The notes under the pieces were generated by a model. It was given only the letters and a program-made list of their open reading frames with translations. It did no database searches and was not told the origin of the DNA. Source: Limibacillus halophilus (GTDB taxonomy: Bacteria; Pseudomonadota; Alphaproteobacteria; Kiloniellales; CECT-8803). Taken from it: a stretch of 64,000 nt of DNA. A program made the position numbers and the translations under genes. The stretch covers positions 62,001 through 126,000 of the forward strand of contig NZ_JACHXA010000004.1 in assembly GCF_014191775.1 (NCBI RefSeq), given 5' to 3'. Shown piece after piece: positions 51,808 through 60,468 of the stretch (positions within the stretch are counted from its first letter, which is position 1; the number at the start of each line of letters is the position of its first letter).

Positions 51808-53190
51808 TCAAGCGGCTTGCACACCGAGGTCCGGCAATCCGGACTCTTGGGCAAAGGTTGCCAATGTGTCTGCGATAATACTCAAAATTTCTTCGACTTC
51901 CGCTGCAGTTACGATCAAGGGAGGGCATACAAGCAGATGGTCGCCTTCTATCCCACCCCGGGTGCGCCGGGAATAGATGATCAGTCCCTTCTCATGGGCC
52001 AGATCGACGCAACGCTGATAGGCGTTCAATTCCTTAGGTAAAACGGCCATTGTCGCGCGGTCCGAAACAAGCTCGAAGGCCACCAAGAGCCCTTTGCCGC
52101 GTACATCGCCGATGAAAGGGAATCGCTCAGCCAGACGCCGGAGCCCGGCCTGTATCTGTTCACCACGCAGCGTCGCGTTCTCCATCAAGTTATGGTCCAG
52201 CAGTTCATGCAGGACGGCACGACCGGCAGCACAAGCCAAGGGATTGCCTGCATAGGTGTAGCCGTGCATGAAACCGCCAGCGTCGAGAACGGCCTCGACA
52301 TGGGGTGTGCGTGCGATCATCGCGCCCAACGGCGCATAACCCGCTCCAAGACCTTTCGACAGTGCGACGATATCTGGTGTGATGCCCCAATGGTCGGCTG
52401 CCAAATATCGACCGGTGCGGCCGGCACCGCTCATCACTTCGTCATAGATCAGAAGAACACCGTACTGCTTACAGATCTCGGCAACGCGGCCGTAGTAGCT
52501 ATCCGGAGCGACGAGGGCGCCTGTTGAAGCGCCGCCAACGGGCTCCATCAGGAATGCCAGAACACTTTCCGGGCCTTCTCGCTCTATGGCATCGGCCAGA
52601 AGATCGGCATACTTCAGGCCGCGTTGCTCTGGGCTCAGATTGTCACGATCGAGGTAAGTCGTCGGCGCCGGGATTTTTGGCATGGATTCCATCATCGGCG
52701 CAAAAGGAGCCGTTAAAGGCTCGTAGCCTGTGACCGCCAAGGCTCCCAGCGTTCCGCCGTGATAGGAGGGGAACCGGGAGATAACTTTCCGTCGCTGGTC
52801 CTGGCCGGTTGCCAAGGCGTACTGCCGGGCGAACTTGATGCAGGATTCCACCGCCTCGGAGCCGCCTGACACAAAAAAAGCGCGATCAAGATCGCCTGGC
52901 ATTTGTGCGGTTAACTCACGCGCCAATTCTTCGGCCGCTTCGTTCTCGAAATGAAGCCGATAGGCGAAGCTGGTCTGATCCAATTGCCGCTTGATTGCCT
53001 CGTTCACGCGCGGGTTGCCGTATCCGATGTTGACGCACATGGGGCCGGAGGTGCCGTCAATGTATCGCTTTCCGCTCTGATCCCACAGGTAGATTCCCTC
53101 GGCGCGGGCAACGAGCGGGCGTCGCAGACGGCTCTGATAGAAGAGGTGGGACGGCTTGCGGGTGTCGGGGCCGCTTGATGTGCTATTCAT
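51808..53190 (-). CDS. PLP-dependent class III aminotransferase
   Basis: 460 aa. The PLP lysine is K279 in ALSKGLGAGYAPLG; D250-E251 in LIYDEVMSGAGRTG and FVSGGSEAVESCIKFAR are the other class III landmarks. Relatives act on omega-amino acids, beta-alanine, diamines or polyamines with pyruvate or 2-oxoglutarate. With BKACE next downstream, transamination of a beta-amino acid to a beta-keto acid is chemically coherent. ATG at 53190; a further N-terminal extension is not family-like. It lies 31 bp after potA. Confidence 0.9.
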   Translation of the reverse strand: MNSTSSGPDTRKPSHLFYQSRLRRPLVARAEGIYLWDQSGKRYIDGTSGPMCVNIGYGNPRVNEAIKRQLDQTSFAYRLHFENEAAEELARELTAQMPGDLDRAFFVSGGSEAVESCIKFARQYALATGQDQRRKVISRFPSYHGGTLGALAVTGYEPLTAPFAPMMESMPKIPAPTTYLDRDNLSPEQRGLKYADLLADAIEREGPESVLAFLMEPVGGASTGALVAPDSYYGRVAEICKQYGVLLIYDEVMSGAGRTGRYLAADHWGITPDIVALSKGLGAGYAPLGAMIARTPHVEAVLDAGGFMHGYTYAGNPLACAAGRAVLHELLDHNLMENATLRGEQIQAGLRRLAERFPFIGDVRGKGLLVAFELVSDRATMAVLPKELNAYQRCVDLAHEKGLIIYSRRTRGGIEGDHLLVCPPLIVTAAEVEEILSIIADTLATFAQESGLPDLGVQAA

Positions 53191-53221
53191 TCTTGGTGCA
53201 ACTCCAGAACTAGAAACTGTT

Positions 53222-54331
53222 TCAAGCCGTGGCGGGTAACAGGACACAATCGTCGGGTCTGACGGTCAGCTTAACGGCTGCGCCTTCGGCGAAGGGACGT
53301 CCTTCGATAGGGTTTATTGCCTGTAGCGTGTGAGGTCCAGCCTGCAGGAAGTACCGTGCCGCCAATCCTTGGTAATCGACGGCGTTGACGGTTGCGTCCA
53401 GACTAGATGCCTTGTCGAATTCGCCGGTTTGAGCGGTAAGTTTCAGTCTCTCGGCACGGAGTACGAGACGAAGCCGATCGCCGGAGGCAAAACGCGCGTT
53501 GCGGTCCAACGCTGTGAGTTTCATGCCGCCGTCCACGACAAGCAATAGCTCTTGGCCGTTCTTCTCCGAGACCTCGGCATCTAAAATGTTCGAGTTTCCA
53601 AGGAAGGTGGCGACAAACTCGTTGCAGGGGGCGTTGTAAACATCCTCGGGAGAACCGATCTGCTCGATGCGGCCTTGGTTCATGACCACGACCTTATCCG
53701 ACATGGCGAGCGCTTCCGACTGGTCGTGTGTGACGAAAACGGTGGCTACGCCGAGTTCCCGCTGAATACGCTTGAGTTCGACACGCATCTCCTCGCGCAG
53801 ATTGGCATCCAGAGCCGATAGCGGTTCGTCGAGCAGCAAGACGTCGGGCTGAATGACGATGGCGCGTGCTAATGCAATGCGTTGCTGCTGCCCGCCGGAA
53901 AGCTGCGCCGGATAGCGATCACCGACATGCGGCAGGCGCACAAGATCAAGTGCCTTTTTTACTCGCTCCGCTGCTTCTGCTTTGCTGACACTTCGGTATT
54001 TAAGCCCAAACGCCACGTTATCTTGGACGGACTTGTGAGGGAAAAGGGCGTAGTTCTGGAAGACGAGGCCGAGATTCCTCTTATGGATTGGTACATCGTT
54101 GACCCGTTTGCCTTTGATCGTGATTTCACCCTCGCTGGCCTGCTCCAGACCGGCGATAACCTTCAAGGTCGTCGTCTTCCCGCAGCCCGAGGGGCCAAGC
54201 AAGGTGACGAACGCGCCATCTTCAACCGTGAGGTCGATATCACGGGTCGCGACGAATTCGCCGTAGCGTTTCACCAGGGCCTTAATTTCGACTGCGTGCT
54301 GAGATGCGGTCACGGTGCTGTCAATCCTCAT
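53222..54331 (-). CDS. ABC transporter ATP-binding protein (PotA/spermidine type)
   Basis: 369 aa. Walker A is GPSGCGKTT, the signature is LSGGQQQRIALARAI and Walker B is LLLDEPLSALD, with FVTHDQSEAL as the switch. A C-terminal TOBE_2 domain (about 290-365) follows. LGLVFQNYALFPHKSVQDNVAFGL is the PotA-like Q-loop. It is the fourth gene of the operon, preceded by a hairpin. Iron- or sugar-type importers share these features, but the two PotB/C-like permeases favour polyamine-type cargo. Confidence 0.9.
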   Translation of the reverse strand: MRIDSTVTASQHAVEIKALVKRYGEFVATRDIDLTVEDGAFVTLLGPSGCGKTTTLKVIAGLEQASEGEITIKGKRVNDVPIHKRNLGLVFQNYALFPHKSVQDNVAFGLKYRSVSKAEAAERVKKALDLVRLPHVGDRYPAQLSGGQQQRIALARAIVIQPDVLLLDEPLSALDANLREEMRVELKRIQRELGVATVFVTHDQSEALAMSDKVVVMNQGRIEQIGSPEDVYNAPCNEFVATFLGNSNILDAEVSEKNGQELLLVVDGGMKLTALDRNARFASGDRLRLVLRAERLKLTAQTGEFDKASSLDATVNAVDYQGLAARYFLQAGPHTLQAINPIEGRPFAEGAAVKLTVRPDDCVLLPATA

Positions 54332-54358
54332 TAAAAGGGGCGTGTCGTAGCGGGTGGA

Positions 54359-54382
54359 AGGGGACCACGATCGCGGCCCCCT
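54359..54382 (-). terminator. Imperfect hairpin between the binding protein and ATPase genes
   Basis: AGGGGaCCaCGA (54359-54370) mirrors TCGcGGcCCCCT (54371-54382) with two mismatches. There is no T-run. It probably acts as an attenuator or stabiliser setting the binding-protein level, as with the dctP/dctQ hairpin. Confidence 0.4.
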
Positions 54383-54394
54383 CCCTTAGCTTCT

Positions 54395-55549
54395 CTAGTA
54401 TCCCTTTTGAACGCGGCCGAAGGTCTTCGACCACTCAGCCTCGTTACCGTTCCAGTAAGCAGGATCGGCAAAGGTAAGCTGACTTAGCGTTCCGGTCGCG
54501 TCGTAGGCCGGAAGCAAAGGAATCTTGTCGCCCAGATCAACTTTCGTCGGGTCGAGCGACGGCGGGTAGCTCTGGCCCTCGGCAACTGCAATGGCTACTT
54601 CAGGCTCCAGCATGAAGTTCAAAAGTTCTTCGCAGGCCTCCAAGGGGCTGCCCTTCAGAACCATCAGACACTCCTGCCAACCGAAACCATTCTTCGGGTC
54701 ATGGTAGGCGATCGGATGGCCCTGTTGTTGTAGGGCGGCAATTCGACCGGACCAGCCTTCGGTCACGTAGATCTCTTCTTCGGCCAAAAGGCTCATCAGT
54801 TCTGCCCCGGAACCCCAGTATTTCAATGCATTGTCCCGATGTGCCCGGATGGCGTCCCAAACGGCGTCCATGTCCTTGATGTCATTTGGATTTTGATCGG
54901 TTGCCAGTGCGCCGTACCAGACACGCGTCCGCCAGTCGCCCCAACCGCCGATTTTACCTTTGTACTTCGCATCAATGAGAATCTTGGCGCCTTTTTCTTC
55001 CATCTCCTCCTTGGAGATGTACTTCGTATTGTAGGCTAGACCGGTGGTGCCGTAATCGTAGGGCGCGCAAGAGAGATTGCCGTTGGTGACCTTTCTGAAA
55101 GGCTCCTTCAGGGCAGTCATGGCGAGTTCGAGATTCGGAATGTTGGCCTCGTTCAAAACCACATCGTATCCAAGACCGGCGTAGCGCGCGTAATCGAACA
55201 CACCCGAGGCGTGGAAGAGATTGAACTCACCGGGCTGTCCCGCTTTGACGCGGCTCAGATACTCGTCACCGCTGGAAAAGGTGCCATCGATGACTTCGAT
55301 GCCCGTGGCTTTTTGGTAAGGATCGAATGCGTACTTTCGGAATGCCTCGGATACGACACCGCCCCAACCGTCGAAGCGCACGGAATCAGGTTTGGCCGCT
55401 AGCGCCTGCTTGCCAAGTGCACCCATCGGACCGCCGGTCAGGCCGTAAGCCAATCCGGCCGCACCAATGAGCGACATGAGTTCGCGCCGGCTGAGGTCGC
55501 CGCTGCGATAACGTTCTAGAAGCCGTTGATAGCGTTTCGTGTTGTCCAT
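54395..55549 (-). CDS. Polyamine-type ABC substrate-binding protein (PotD/PotF-like)
   Basis: 384 aa with a twin-arginine-like leader (LSRRELMSLIGAAGLAYGL, residues about 19-37). The mature start SVRFDGWGGVVSEAFRKYAF, given here in part as RFDGWGGVVSEAF, and the later YDYGTTGLAYNTKYIS are typical of spermidine/putrescine-binding proteins and their relatives. AGGAGG lies 9 nt before the ATG at 55549. Polyamines, acylated polyamines or amino compounds are the likely ligands; the pocket cannot be read with certainty. Confidence 0.88.
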   Translation of the reverse strand: MDNTKRYQRLLERYRSGDLSRRELMSLIGAAGLAYGLTGGPMGALGKQALAAKPDSVRFDGWGGVVSEAFRKYAFDPYQKATGIEVIDGTFSSGDEYLSRVKAGQPGEFNLFHASGVFDYARYAGLGYDVVLNEANIPNLELAMTALKEPFRKVTNGNLSCAPYDYGTTGLAYNTKYISKEEMEEKGAKILIDAKYKGKIGGWGDWRTRVWYGALATDQNPNDIKDMDAVWDAIRAHRDNALKYWGSGAELMSLLAEEEIYVTEGWSGRIAALQQQGHPIAYHDPKNGFGWQECLMVLKGSPLEACEELLNFMLEPEVAIAVAEGQSYPPSLDPTKVDLGDKIPLLPAYDATGTLSQLTFADPAYWNGNEAEWSKTFGRVQKGY

Positions 55550-55576
55550 GGTGGTTATCCTCCTGTTCATGGGCTT

Positions 55577-56371
55577 TTAGTTTGATGGTGTTCGTGAAAG
55601 GCGCCGCGCCAAGCCGGCGCCAAGCAAAGGAAGAGCCACGGTCACAAGGATCATGACGGTTCCCAGGGCGTTGATTTCGGGGCTGATTGAATTTCGCAGC
55701 ATCGAGAAAATCTGGGTCGGGACCGTTTCCACACCCGCGGGTTTCCAGAACAACGTGCCGGTGATGTCGTCGAAGGAAACGGTAAAGGCAAATAGCATCC
55801 CCGCGGCCACTGCCGGCATCAGTAAGGGGAGGGTTACTTGCATAAAAGCCTGTACTTTATTGGCGCCCAGGCTCAGGGCAGCTTCCTCATAAACGCGCTT
55901 GATGGCCACCAGGCGGGCCTGCACGACAAGAATGACGAAGGGCAGGGTGAAGATGACATGTCCCATCAGCAGCATCAGGAAGTTCTTGGGCAGCGACAGC
56001 CAGCGCAGGAACAGCAGCAGTGCCACGGCCAGCACGACCTCCGGTACCAGAACGGGTGCAATCAGCAGAGTGTTGAGAAATGACTTCCCCGGAAAATCGT
56101 AACGCACCAGCGCCAACGATGCGAGAATGCCCATGGCGGTTGAAATCAAAGCCGTCAAGCTGCCCAGAAGTAACGATGTCTGAAAGGCACGAACGATCGC
56201 CGCATTGTTCCAGAGCGCCTCGAACCAACGTAGACTCAATCCTTCGATCGGAAAGCCGCCGAACTGGCTGCTGTTGAAGGACAGCAGCACGACGACCGTC
56301 ACCGGAGCGAACATGAAGAGGTACACCAGCACGGTGTACGATTTGAGCGCTATCCAGCCTTTATTTTGCAT
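55577..56371 (-). CDS. ABC transporter permease (PotC type)
   Basis: 264 aa with six membrane segments. VYEEAALSLGANKVQAF is the EAA coupling loop, and FNSSQFGGFPIEGLSLRWF is the characteristic periplasmic stretch of PotC. Third in operon order after the binding protein is transcribed later; it lies 9 bp after potB. Confidence 0.9.
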   Translation of the reverse strand: MQNKGWIALKSYTVLVYLFMFAPVTVVVLLSFNSSQFGGFPIEGLSLRWFEALWNNAAIVRAFQTSLLLGSLTALISTAMGILASLALVRYDFPGKSFLNTLLIAPVLVPEVVLAVALLLFLRWLSLPKNFLMLLMGHVIFTLPFVILVVQARLVAIKRVYEEAALSLGANKVQAFMQVTLPLLMPAVAAGMLFAFTVSFDDITGTLFWKPAGVETVPTQIFSMLRNSISPEINALGTVMILVTVALPLLGAGLARRLSRTPSN

Positions 56372-56380
56372 CGCCGGTCC

Positions 56381-57250
56381 TCATGAGAAGCTCTTGTACA
56401 ACTGGTTTAGGCCAAGATAGCGGTTGTAGAGCAGCACCACCGATCCCAGAATCAAAAGCAGCACGATGGACAGCGCCGATCCAAGAGGCCAGTTCAACTG
56501 CGTTATGATGGCCTCGTAAATCAGGTTGGCGAACATGGCATCGGTCGGACCGCCGAGTACCAGCGGTGTAATATAGGTGCCGGACCCCAGCACGAAACAA
56601 AGCAGGCCGCCGGCCGCCAATCCAGGCATGGACAGCGGTAAGGTAACTTCCAAAAATGCCTGCCAGGGCGTTGTTCCTAGGCTGCGGGCCGCCGGGACCA
56701 GATCGCGGTCCATACCATCCAGGCTGACGTATATGTTGAGGATCATGAACGGCAGCAGGAAATGAAGTAACCCGAGGATTACCGTGACCTCGTTGTAGAG
56801 CATTTGCAGCGGTTCATCGGTTAAAGAAAGAGCCTCAAGCAGGTAGTTGAACGCGCCGCTGACACCCAGGATGTTGATCCAAGACATCGTGCGGATGATG
56901 TAGCTGATCCAGAAGGGGAGCATTAGCAACAGCAGCAAAAGCGCCTTGTTACGAAATCGCGTGTTAGCAACGAAGAAAGCTGCCGGATATCCAAGCAACG
57001 CGCACAGGATCGTCGTAATCCCGGCAATGCGCAAAGTGCTGAAAAGGATGTCGCGGTAAAAGCTGTCCGTCAGAACCTCCACCCAGTTATCCAGGTAAAA
57101 ACCTGGCTGCTCGCCACCCACGGAGGTTCTTAGCCAAAAGGAGTAAACGACGACGAACGCCACCGGAACCACCAGCAAGAAGGCCACGGATACCATCGCC
57201 GGGGTTAGCAAGATTATAGGGTTCAAGTTGGGCCTGCGATCCGAGGCCAT
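56381..57250 (-). CDS. ABC transporter permease (PotB type)
   Basis: 289 aa with six membrane segments. The EAA-like loop is LVPAARSLGTTPWQAF, and FWISYIIRTMSWINILGVSG is a PotB marker. It is the first gene of the seven-gene operon, divergent from the LysR regulator across 141 bp. The next gene follows by 9 bp. Confidence 0.9.
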   Translation of the reverse strand: MASDRRPNLNPIILLTPAMVSVAFLLVVPVAFVVVYSFWLRTSVGGEQPGFYLDNWVEVLTDSFYRDILFSTLRIAGITTILCALLGYPAAFFVANTRFRNKALLLLLLMLPFWISYIIRTMSWINILGVSGAFNYLLEALSLTDEPLQMLYNEVTVILGLLHFLLPFMILNIYVSLDGMDRDLVPAARSLGTTPWQAFLEVTLPLSMPGLAAGGLLCFVLGSGTYITPLVLGGPTDAMFANLIYEAIITQLNWPLGSALSIVLLLILGSVVLLYNRYLGLNQLYKSFS

Positions 57251-57391
57251 GGCGTCATCCCGTCAGTTTCACAACGACAAGAATCCTCCCGGACGCTTGC
57301 CAAGTCCCTTGATTACGTCCGGCTTCATAATATAAAGCAAATAGATAAGCAGAATATTAGACATAGATAGAAACTATAATAGGGGTGTCGG

Positions 57392-58375
57392 GTGAACCAG
57401 ATTGAAGAACGACGCAAGGAACGCCTCAGCCGCCAGTTGGACTGGAATTTGCTACGAACCTTTATGGTTATCGTTCAGGAAGGAAGCATCACCCGAGCGG
57501 CGGAACGCCTGCTATTGAAGCAACCGTCCGTCAGTAGCGCCCTCAAGCGTCTCGAAACTCAGCTCGCTCGACAACTGATCGAACGCGGGCCCAGCATTTT
57601 CCGGGTAACGCCAGCGGGTGATCTGCTTTATCGGGAGTGCGTGGAAATTTATGGCAGTGTGTCGCGCCTTGCGGTTCTGTTGCGCGACGTACATGACGAG
57701 ATATCAGGGCACATAACGATTTCCCTAGCCAGCCATGTGGTCTGTCCGACTTTTGATGAGGTCTTGTCGAGATTCCACCAAGAGCACCCGAAAGTAACCT
57801 ACGCGCTTGAAATCGATACCAGTGCGGTGGTTGTCGAATCTGTTTTGCAGAAGCGGGCAAGCCTTGGCATTTGTTTGGTACACGACAAGGATCCGCGCCT
57901 TCCTTATCTCCATTTATACCGTGAGTTCTTTGGATTCTTCTGCGGCCCCCGACATCGCTTTTTCGGCAGAAGCGATCTGCAGTTAACAGATTTGCGAGGC
58001 GAACCGAACGTTTCCTTTAAGACCGACCAGCTTTCAGATGCCCTGCGCCCCGTAGCTTTGCTGCGCGAGCGTCATGACTTGCAGGGTCCCATCATCGGAA
58101 CGTCCTCAAACCTGGAAGAGGTGCGCCGCATGATCATTGGCGGGCTTGGGATTGGACCCTTGCCGCTGCATGTCATGACGCGGGACCAAGAGGCGGGATT
58201 GCTCTGGCGTTTGCCTCCCTACGAGGATCCGCCGGTAATCGACATCTATATGGTTTACAATCCGCGCGCCCACCTGAATCGCGCCGAGCGTCACTTCATC
58301 GAGGCTTTGCAGGATGCTGTTGCGGCGACACCGCTGGAAGAGCGAACCTACGTACCTGAACGCGCGAACGGCTGA
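57392..58375 (+). CDS. LysR-family transcriptional regulator
   Basis: 327 aa. An N-terminal winged helix (LLRTFMVIVQEGSITRAAERLLLKQPSVSSALKRLE, seen in part as GSITRAAERLLLKQPSVS) is followed by a periplasmic-binding-like effector domain. GTG at 57392 follows AGGGG with a 6-nt spacer. Divergent from the polyamine-type operon, it is its natural regulator, with an amine or amino acid as co-inducer. The 141-bp gap is AT-rich and contains an ATAG-N3-CTAT repeat and TATAAT sequence, but promoters are not clear. Confidence 0.9.
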   Translation: MNQIEERRKERLSRQLDWNLLRTFMVIVQEGSITRAAERLLLKQPSVSSALKRLETQLARQLIERGPSIFRVTPAGDLLYRECVEIYGSVSRLAVLLRDVHDEISGHITISLASHVVCPTFDEVLSRFHQEHPKVTYALEIDTSAVVVESVLQKRASLGICLVHDKDPRLPYLHLYREFFGFFCGPRHRFFGRSDLQLTDLRGEPNVSFKTDQLSDALRPVALLRERHDLQGPIIGTSSNLEEVRRMIIGGLGIGPLPLHVMTRDQEAGLLWRLPPYEDPPVIDIYMVYNPRAHLNRAERHFIEALQDAVAATPLEERTYVPERANG

Positions 58376-58377
58376 AC

Positions 58378-58716
58378 CTAGATTTCCTTACCCTCAAAGG
58401 GGTGCCAGCCGTCTCGGTGCTCGATTTCGACAATCCAGACATCCGGATCGCGTTTGATGCTGCGTGCCAGGTACTCCTCGCCTTCGGCATTGCTGACGAT
58501 GCCGTCGCGAAACGCAGCCATCCACCCCAAATTGCCATCGAGATCGCGAGCTTGAGTGAGAACCTTGCAACGACCATCCAATAGATCGAGCTTCAGGATA
58601 ACAGCACCGCTCTGTCGCTCTCCCTTGTGGCGCACCATTGCCGAAATCGCCTGCTGATCGCAGTAGCGAATTTTCGCGCCGACCCACAAGTGCGTCGGCA
58701 AGCGTTCCTCAGTCAT
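58378..58716 (-). CDS. DUF1491-family protein
   Basis: 112 aa. PTHLWVGAKIRYCDQQAIS, KGERQSGAVILKLDLLDG and RDPDVWIVEIEHRDGW are the conserved parts of DUF1491, a small, mostly alphaproteobacterial family of unknown function. ATG at 58716 is preferred, with GAGG 6 nt upstream; it overlaps the end of rsmI by 8 bp, so expression is coupled. Convergent with the LysR gene. Confidence 0.75.
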   Translation of the reverse strand: MTEERLPTHLWVGAKIRYCDQQAISAMVRHKGERQSGAVILKLDLLDGRCKVLTQARDLDGNLGWMAAFRDGIVSNAEGEEYLARSIKRDPDVWIVEIEHRDGWHPFEGKEI

Positions 58717-59503
58717 CGGCAACCTCATCGGTCACCGACGGTTCCGGGGGCAGGCCATAGCGCGCACGCTTGGCCGCCTTGCGTTCGGCACGCGCCTGTA
58801 GCTTCTCTTCCTTGCGATCGAGCCCTTCGATAACGATGACGGCTTCGCCTTTGGTCTCCTCAGCGTCAAAGGCTTGAACAAGGTCTGAAAGCTTGCCGCG
58901 GCGTACGCGCTCATAGAGCTTGGTGAGCTCAAGACAAACCGCAGCACGTCTGTCCCCGAGCACATGGAGAGCATCGGCGAGAAATCCCGCAATGCGGTGT
59001 GGGGATTCGTAAAAGACGAGCGTATGGAATCCCAATGCTTCTTCCTCGATGAAACGCTGCCGCTGGCCTGCTTTCTTCGGCGCAAAACCCTTGAAGACAA
59101 AAGATGAGGTCGGGAGGCCCGATATTGTCAGAGCCATGACGGCGGCGTTAGGGCCGGGCAGGGCGGTCACTTCAAATCCCGCGGCCAAAACAGTTTCCAC
59201 CACACGGTAGCCCGGGTCCGAAAGGCCGGGCGTACCCGCATCGCTGCAAAGACCTACCGAGACGCCGGATTGCAGCAATCGCACAATCTGCATTGCCGCT
59301 TTTGCCTCGTTGTGTTCGTGGCAAGCGAGCAGACGTTTGCGCTTTGTGATTCCATGACGGTCCAACAATCGCGCAGTGTGTCGGGTATCCTCGCAGGCAA
59401 GGGCTGGCAACTCGTTAAGCTGCGCCAAGCTGCGGAGCGAGACATCCTCAAGATTGCCGATTGGCGTGGCGATGAGAACAAGCTTGGGGACTGGAGTGTC
59501 CAT
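58709..59503 (-). CDS. rsmI: 16S rRNA (cytidine1402-2'-O)-methyltransferase RsmI
   Basis: 264 aa tetrapyrrole-methylase-fold enzyme that 2'-O-methylates C1402 of 16S rRNA using SAM. LVLIATPIGNLEDVSLRSL at the N-terminus, ACEDTRHTARLL and LCSDAGTPGLSDPGYRVV are family hallmarks. ATG at 59503 is chosen because residues upstream in frame are non-homologous, and GAGAGG lies 4 nt before it. It follows soeC by 17 bp, an unusual neighbour for a housekeeping gene. Confidence 0.93.
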   Translation of the reverse strand: MDTPVPKLVLIATPIGNLEDVSLRSLAQLNELPALACEDTRHTARLLDRHGITKRKRLLACHEHNEAKAAMQIVRLLQSGVSVGLCSDAGTPGLSDPGYRVVETVLAAGFEVTALPGPNAAVMALTISGLPTSSFVFKGFAPKKAGQRQRFIEEEALGFHTLVFYESPHRIAGFLADALHVLGDRRAAVCLELTKLYERVRRGKLSDLVQAFDAEETKGEAVIVIEGLDRKEEKLQARAERKAAKRARYGLPPEPSVTDEVADD

Positions 59504-59520
59504 TTCCCTCTCGTGCTCCC

Positions 59521-60459
59521 TCAGGCGTTTGGTGCTCCGTAATAGAGCGTCACGGTATGCTTGGCTTCGGCAAAGAATAGCCAGCGCTCCATCAAGATGC
59601 CAACAAGTCCCATTAACACGGCAACGATCACGATTGGCGCGGCCGGGAGCACAACGAGTAGATCGGCGGCCAACAACAGGACCAGAGGTGCGACGAAGCC
59701 ACAGGCAATCGCCAGACGCCTCAGTTTCATGGCGTGCTTGCGGCCGATCGCGAAAGCCATTTCCTTGAGCAGATAATTCTCTTCGGAGTGAGGCGCCTCT
59801 AACAGGCGCACCTTCCCAAACTGCCCTAACCCAGTGGCGCTCTCGGGTGTTGCCTGACTGCGCCGGTTGGAGGCAATCGCCCAATAGCCCGCTTTGATGG
59901 TCCAGCCCACGGATAGCAATAGCGCCGAGAGTCCCATAGGCCAGTTACCTTGCGGCGCATAGAAAACCGTGATGAGGGAGAAAAGCAACGCGCCGCCGGC
60001 TAACGCCATGCCGACAAAGGCCGGTAGAGTCCAGGCGCTGTGCCATTGCGCAATAGGCTTCAGGGACGCGTAGATCATGGCGGTGCAGCCAACGGTCACA
60101 GCTGCGCCAAGTGCTGACAATACCGCGGCCAAGGTCCACACCTCGTTGAAGAACACCCACCCGATTGCCAACGCCAACGCAGGAGCGAAGGTCACCAGCG
60201 ATGCCACCCCTTCGCGTGAAAGCCAAGAGCTTCGCCATTGGCTAAGCGCACGCCAAGCGCGCTCCGGGTGCCCAAGATGCAGCGTCGATGACAGAAGGCC
60301 CGTGGTGATCATGCCAAGGCTTATGATCATGGATATTAATCCAAAAGCGCTATCGGCCGGCAGCATGCCCGCTGCGCCAAGAACGCCTATCAGGAACAGC
60401 AATCCGTAACCGCTGCCGGAAAAAACAGTAAAGACTATTATGGAAGGTGCAGGATGCAT
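59521..60459 (-). CDS. soeC: Sulfite dehydrogenase membrane anchor SoeC (DmsC-like)
   Basis: 312 aa with eight membrane segments. HPAPSIIVFTVFSGSGYGLLF and STLHLGHPERAWRAL (loop between helices) are typical of DmsC/SoeC anchors. The protein links the cytoplasmic iron-sulfur/Mo subunits to the quinone pool. It follows soeB by 9 bp. DMSO reductase DmsC is the alternative identity; the SoeB-like neighbour favours sulfite dehydrogenase. Confidence 0.8.
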   Translation of the reverse strand: MHPAPSIIVFTVFSGSGYGLLFLIGVLGAAGMLPADSAFGLISMIISLGMITTGLLSSTLHLGHPERAWRALSQWRSSWLSREGVASLVTFAPALALAIGWVFFNEVWTLAAVLSALGAAVTVGCTAMIYASLKPIAQWHSAWTLPAFVGMALAGGALLFSLITVFYAPQGNWPMGLSALLLSVGWTIKAGYWAIASNRRSQATPESATGLGQFGKVRLLEAPHSEENYLLKEMAFAIGRKHAMKLRRLAIACGFVAPLVLLLAADLLVVLPAAPIVIVAVLMGLVGILMERWLFFAEAKHTVTLYYGAPNA

Positions 60460-60468
60460 GCTTGTCCC

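Noticed and set aside
57350-57391. TATAAT at 57375-57380 as the LysR promoter
   Set aside because: A start site from it would fall at or after the AGGGG ribosome-binding site, and no fitting -35 is present.
59504-59884. 127-residue N-terminal extension of RsmI
   Set aside because: It reads through the end of soeC in another frame; the family begins at the VLIATPIGN region after 59503.
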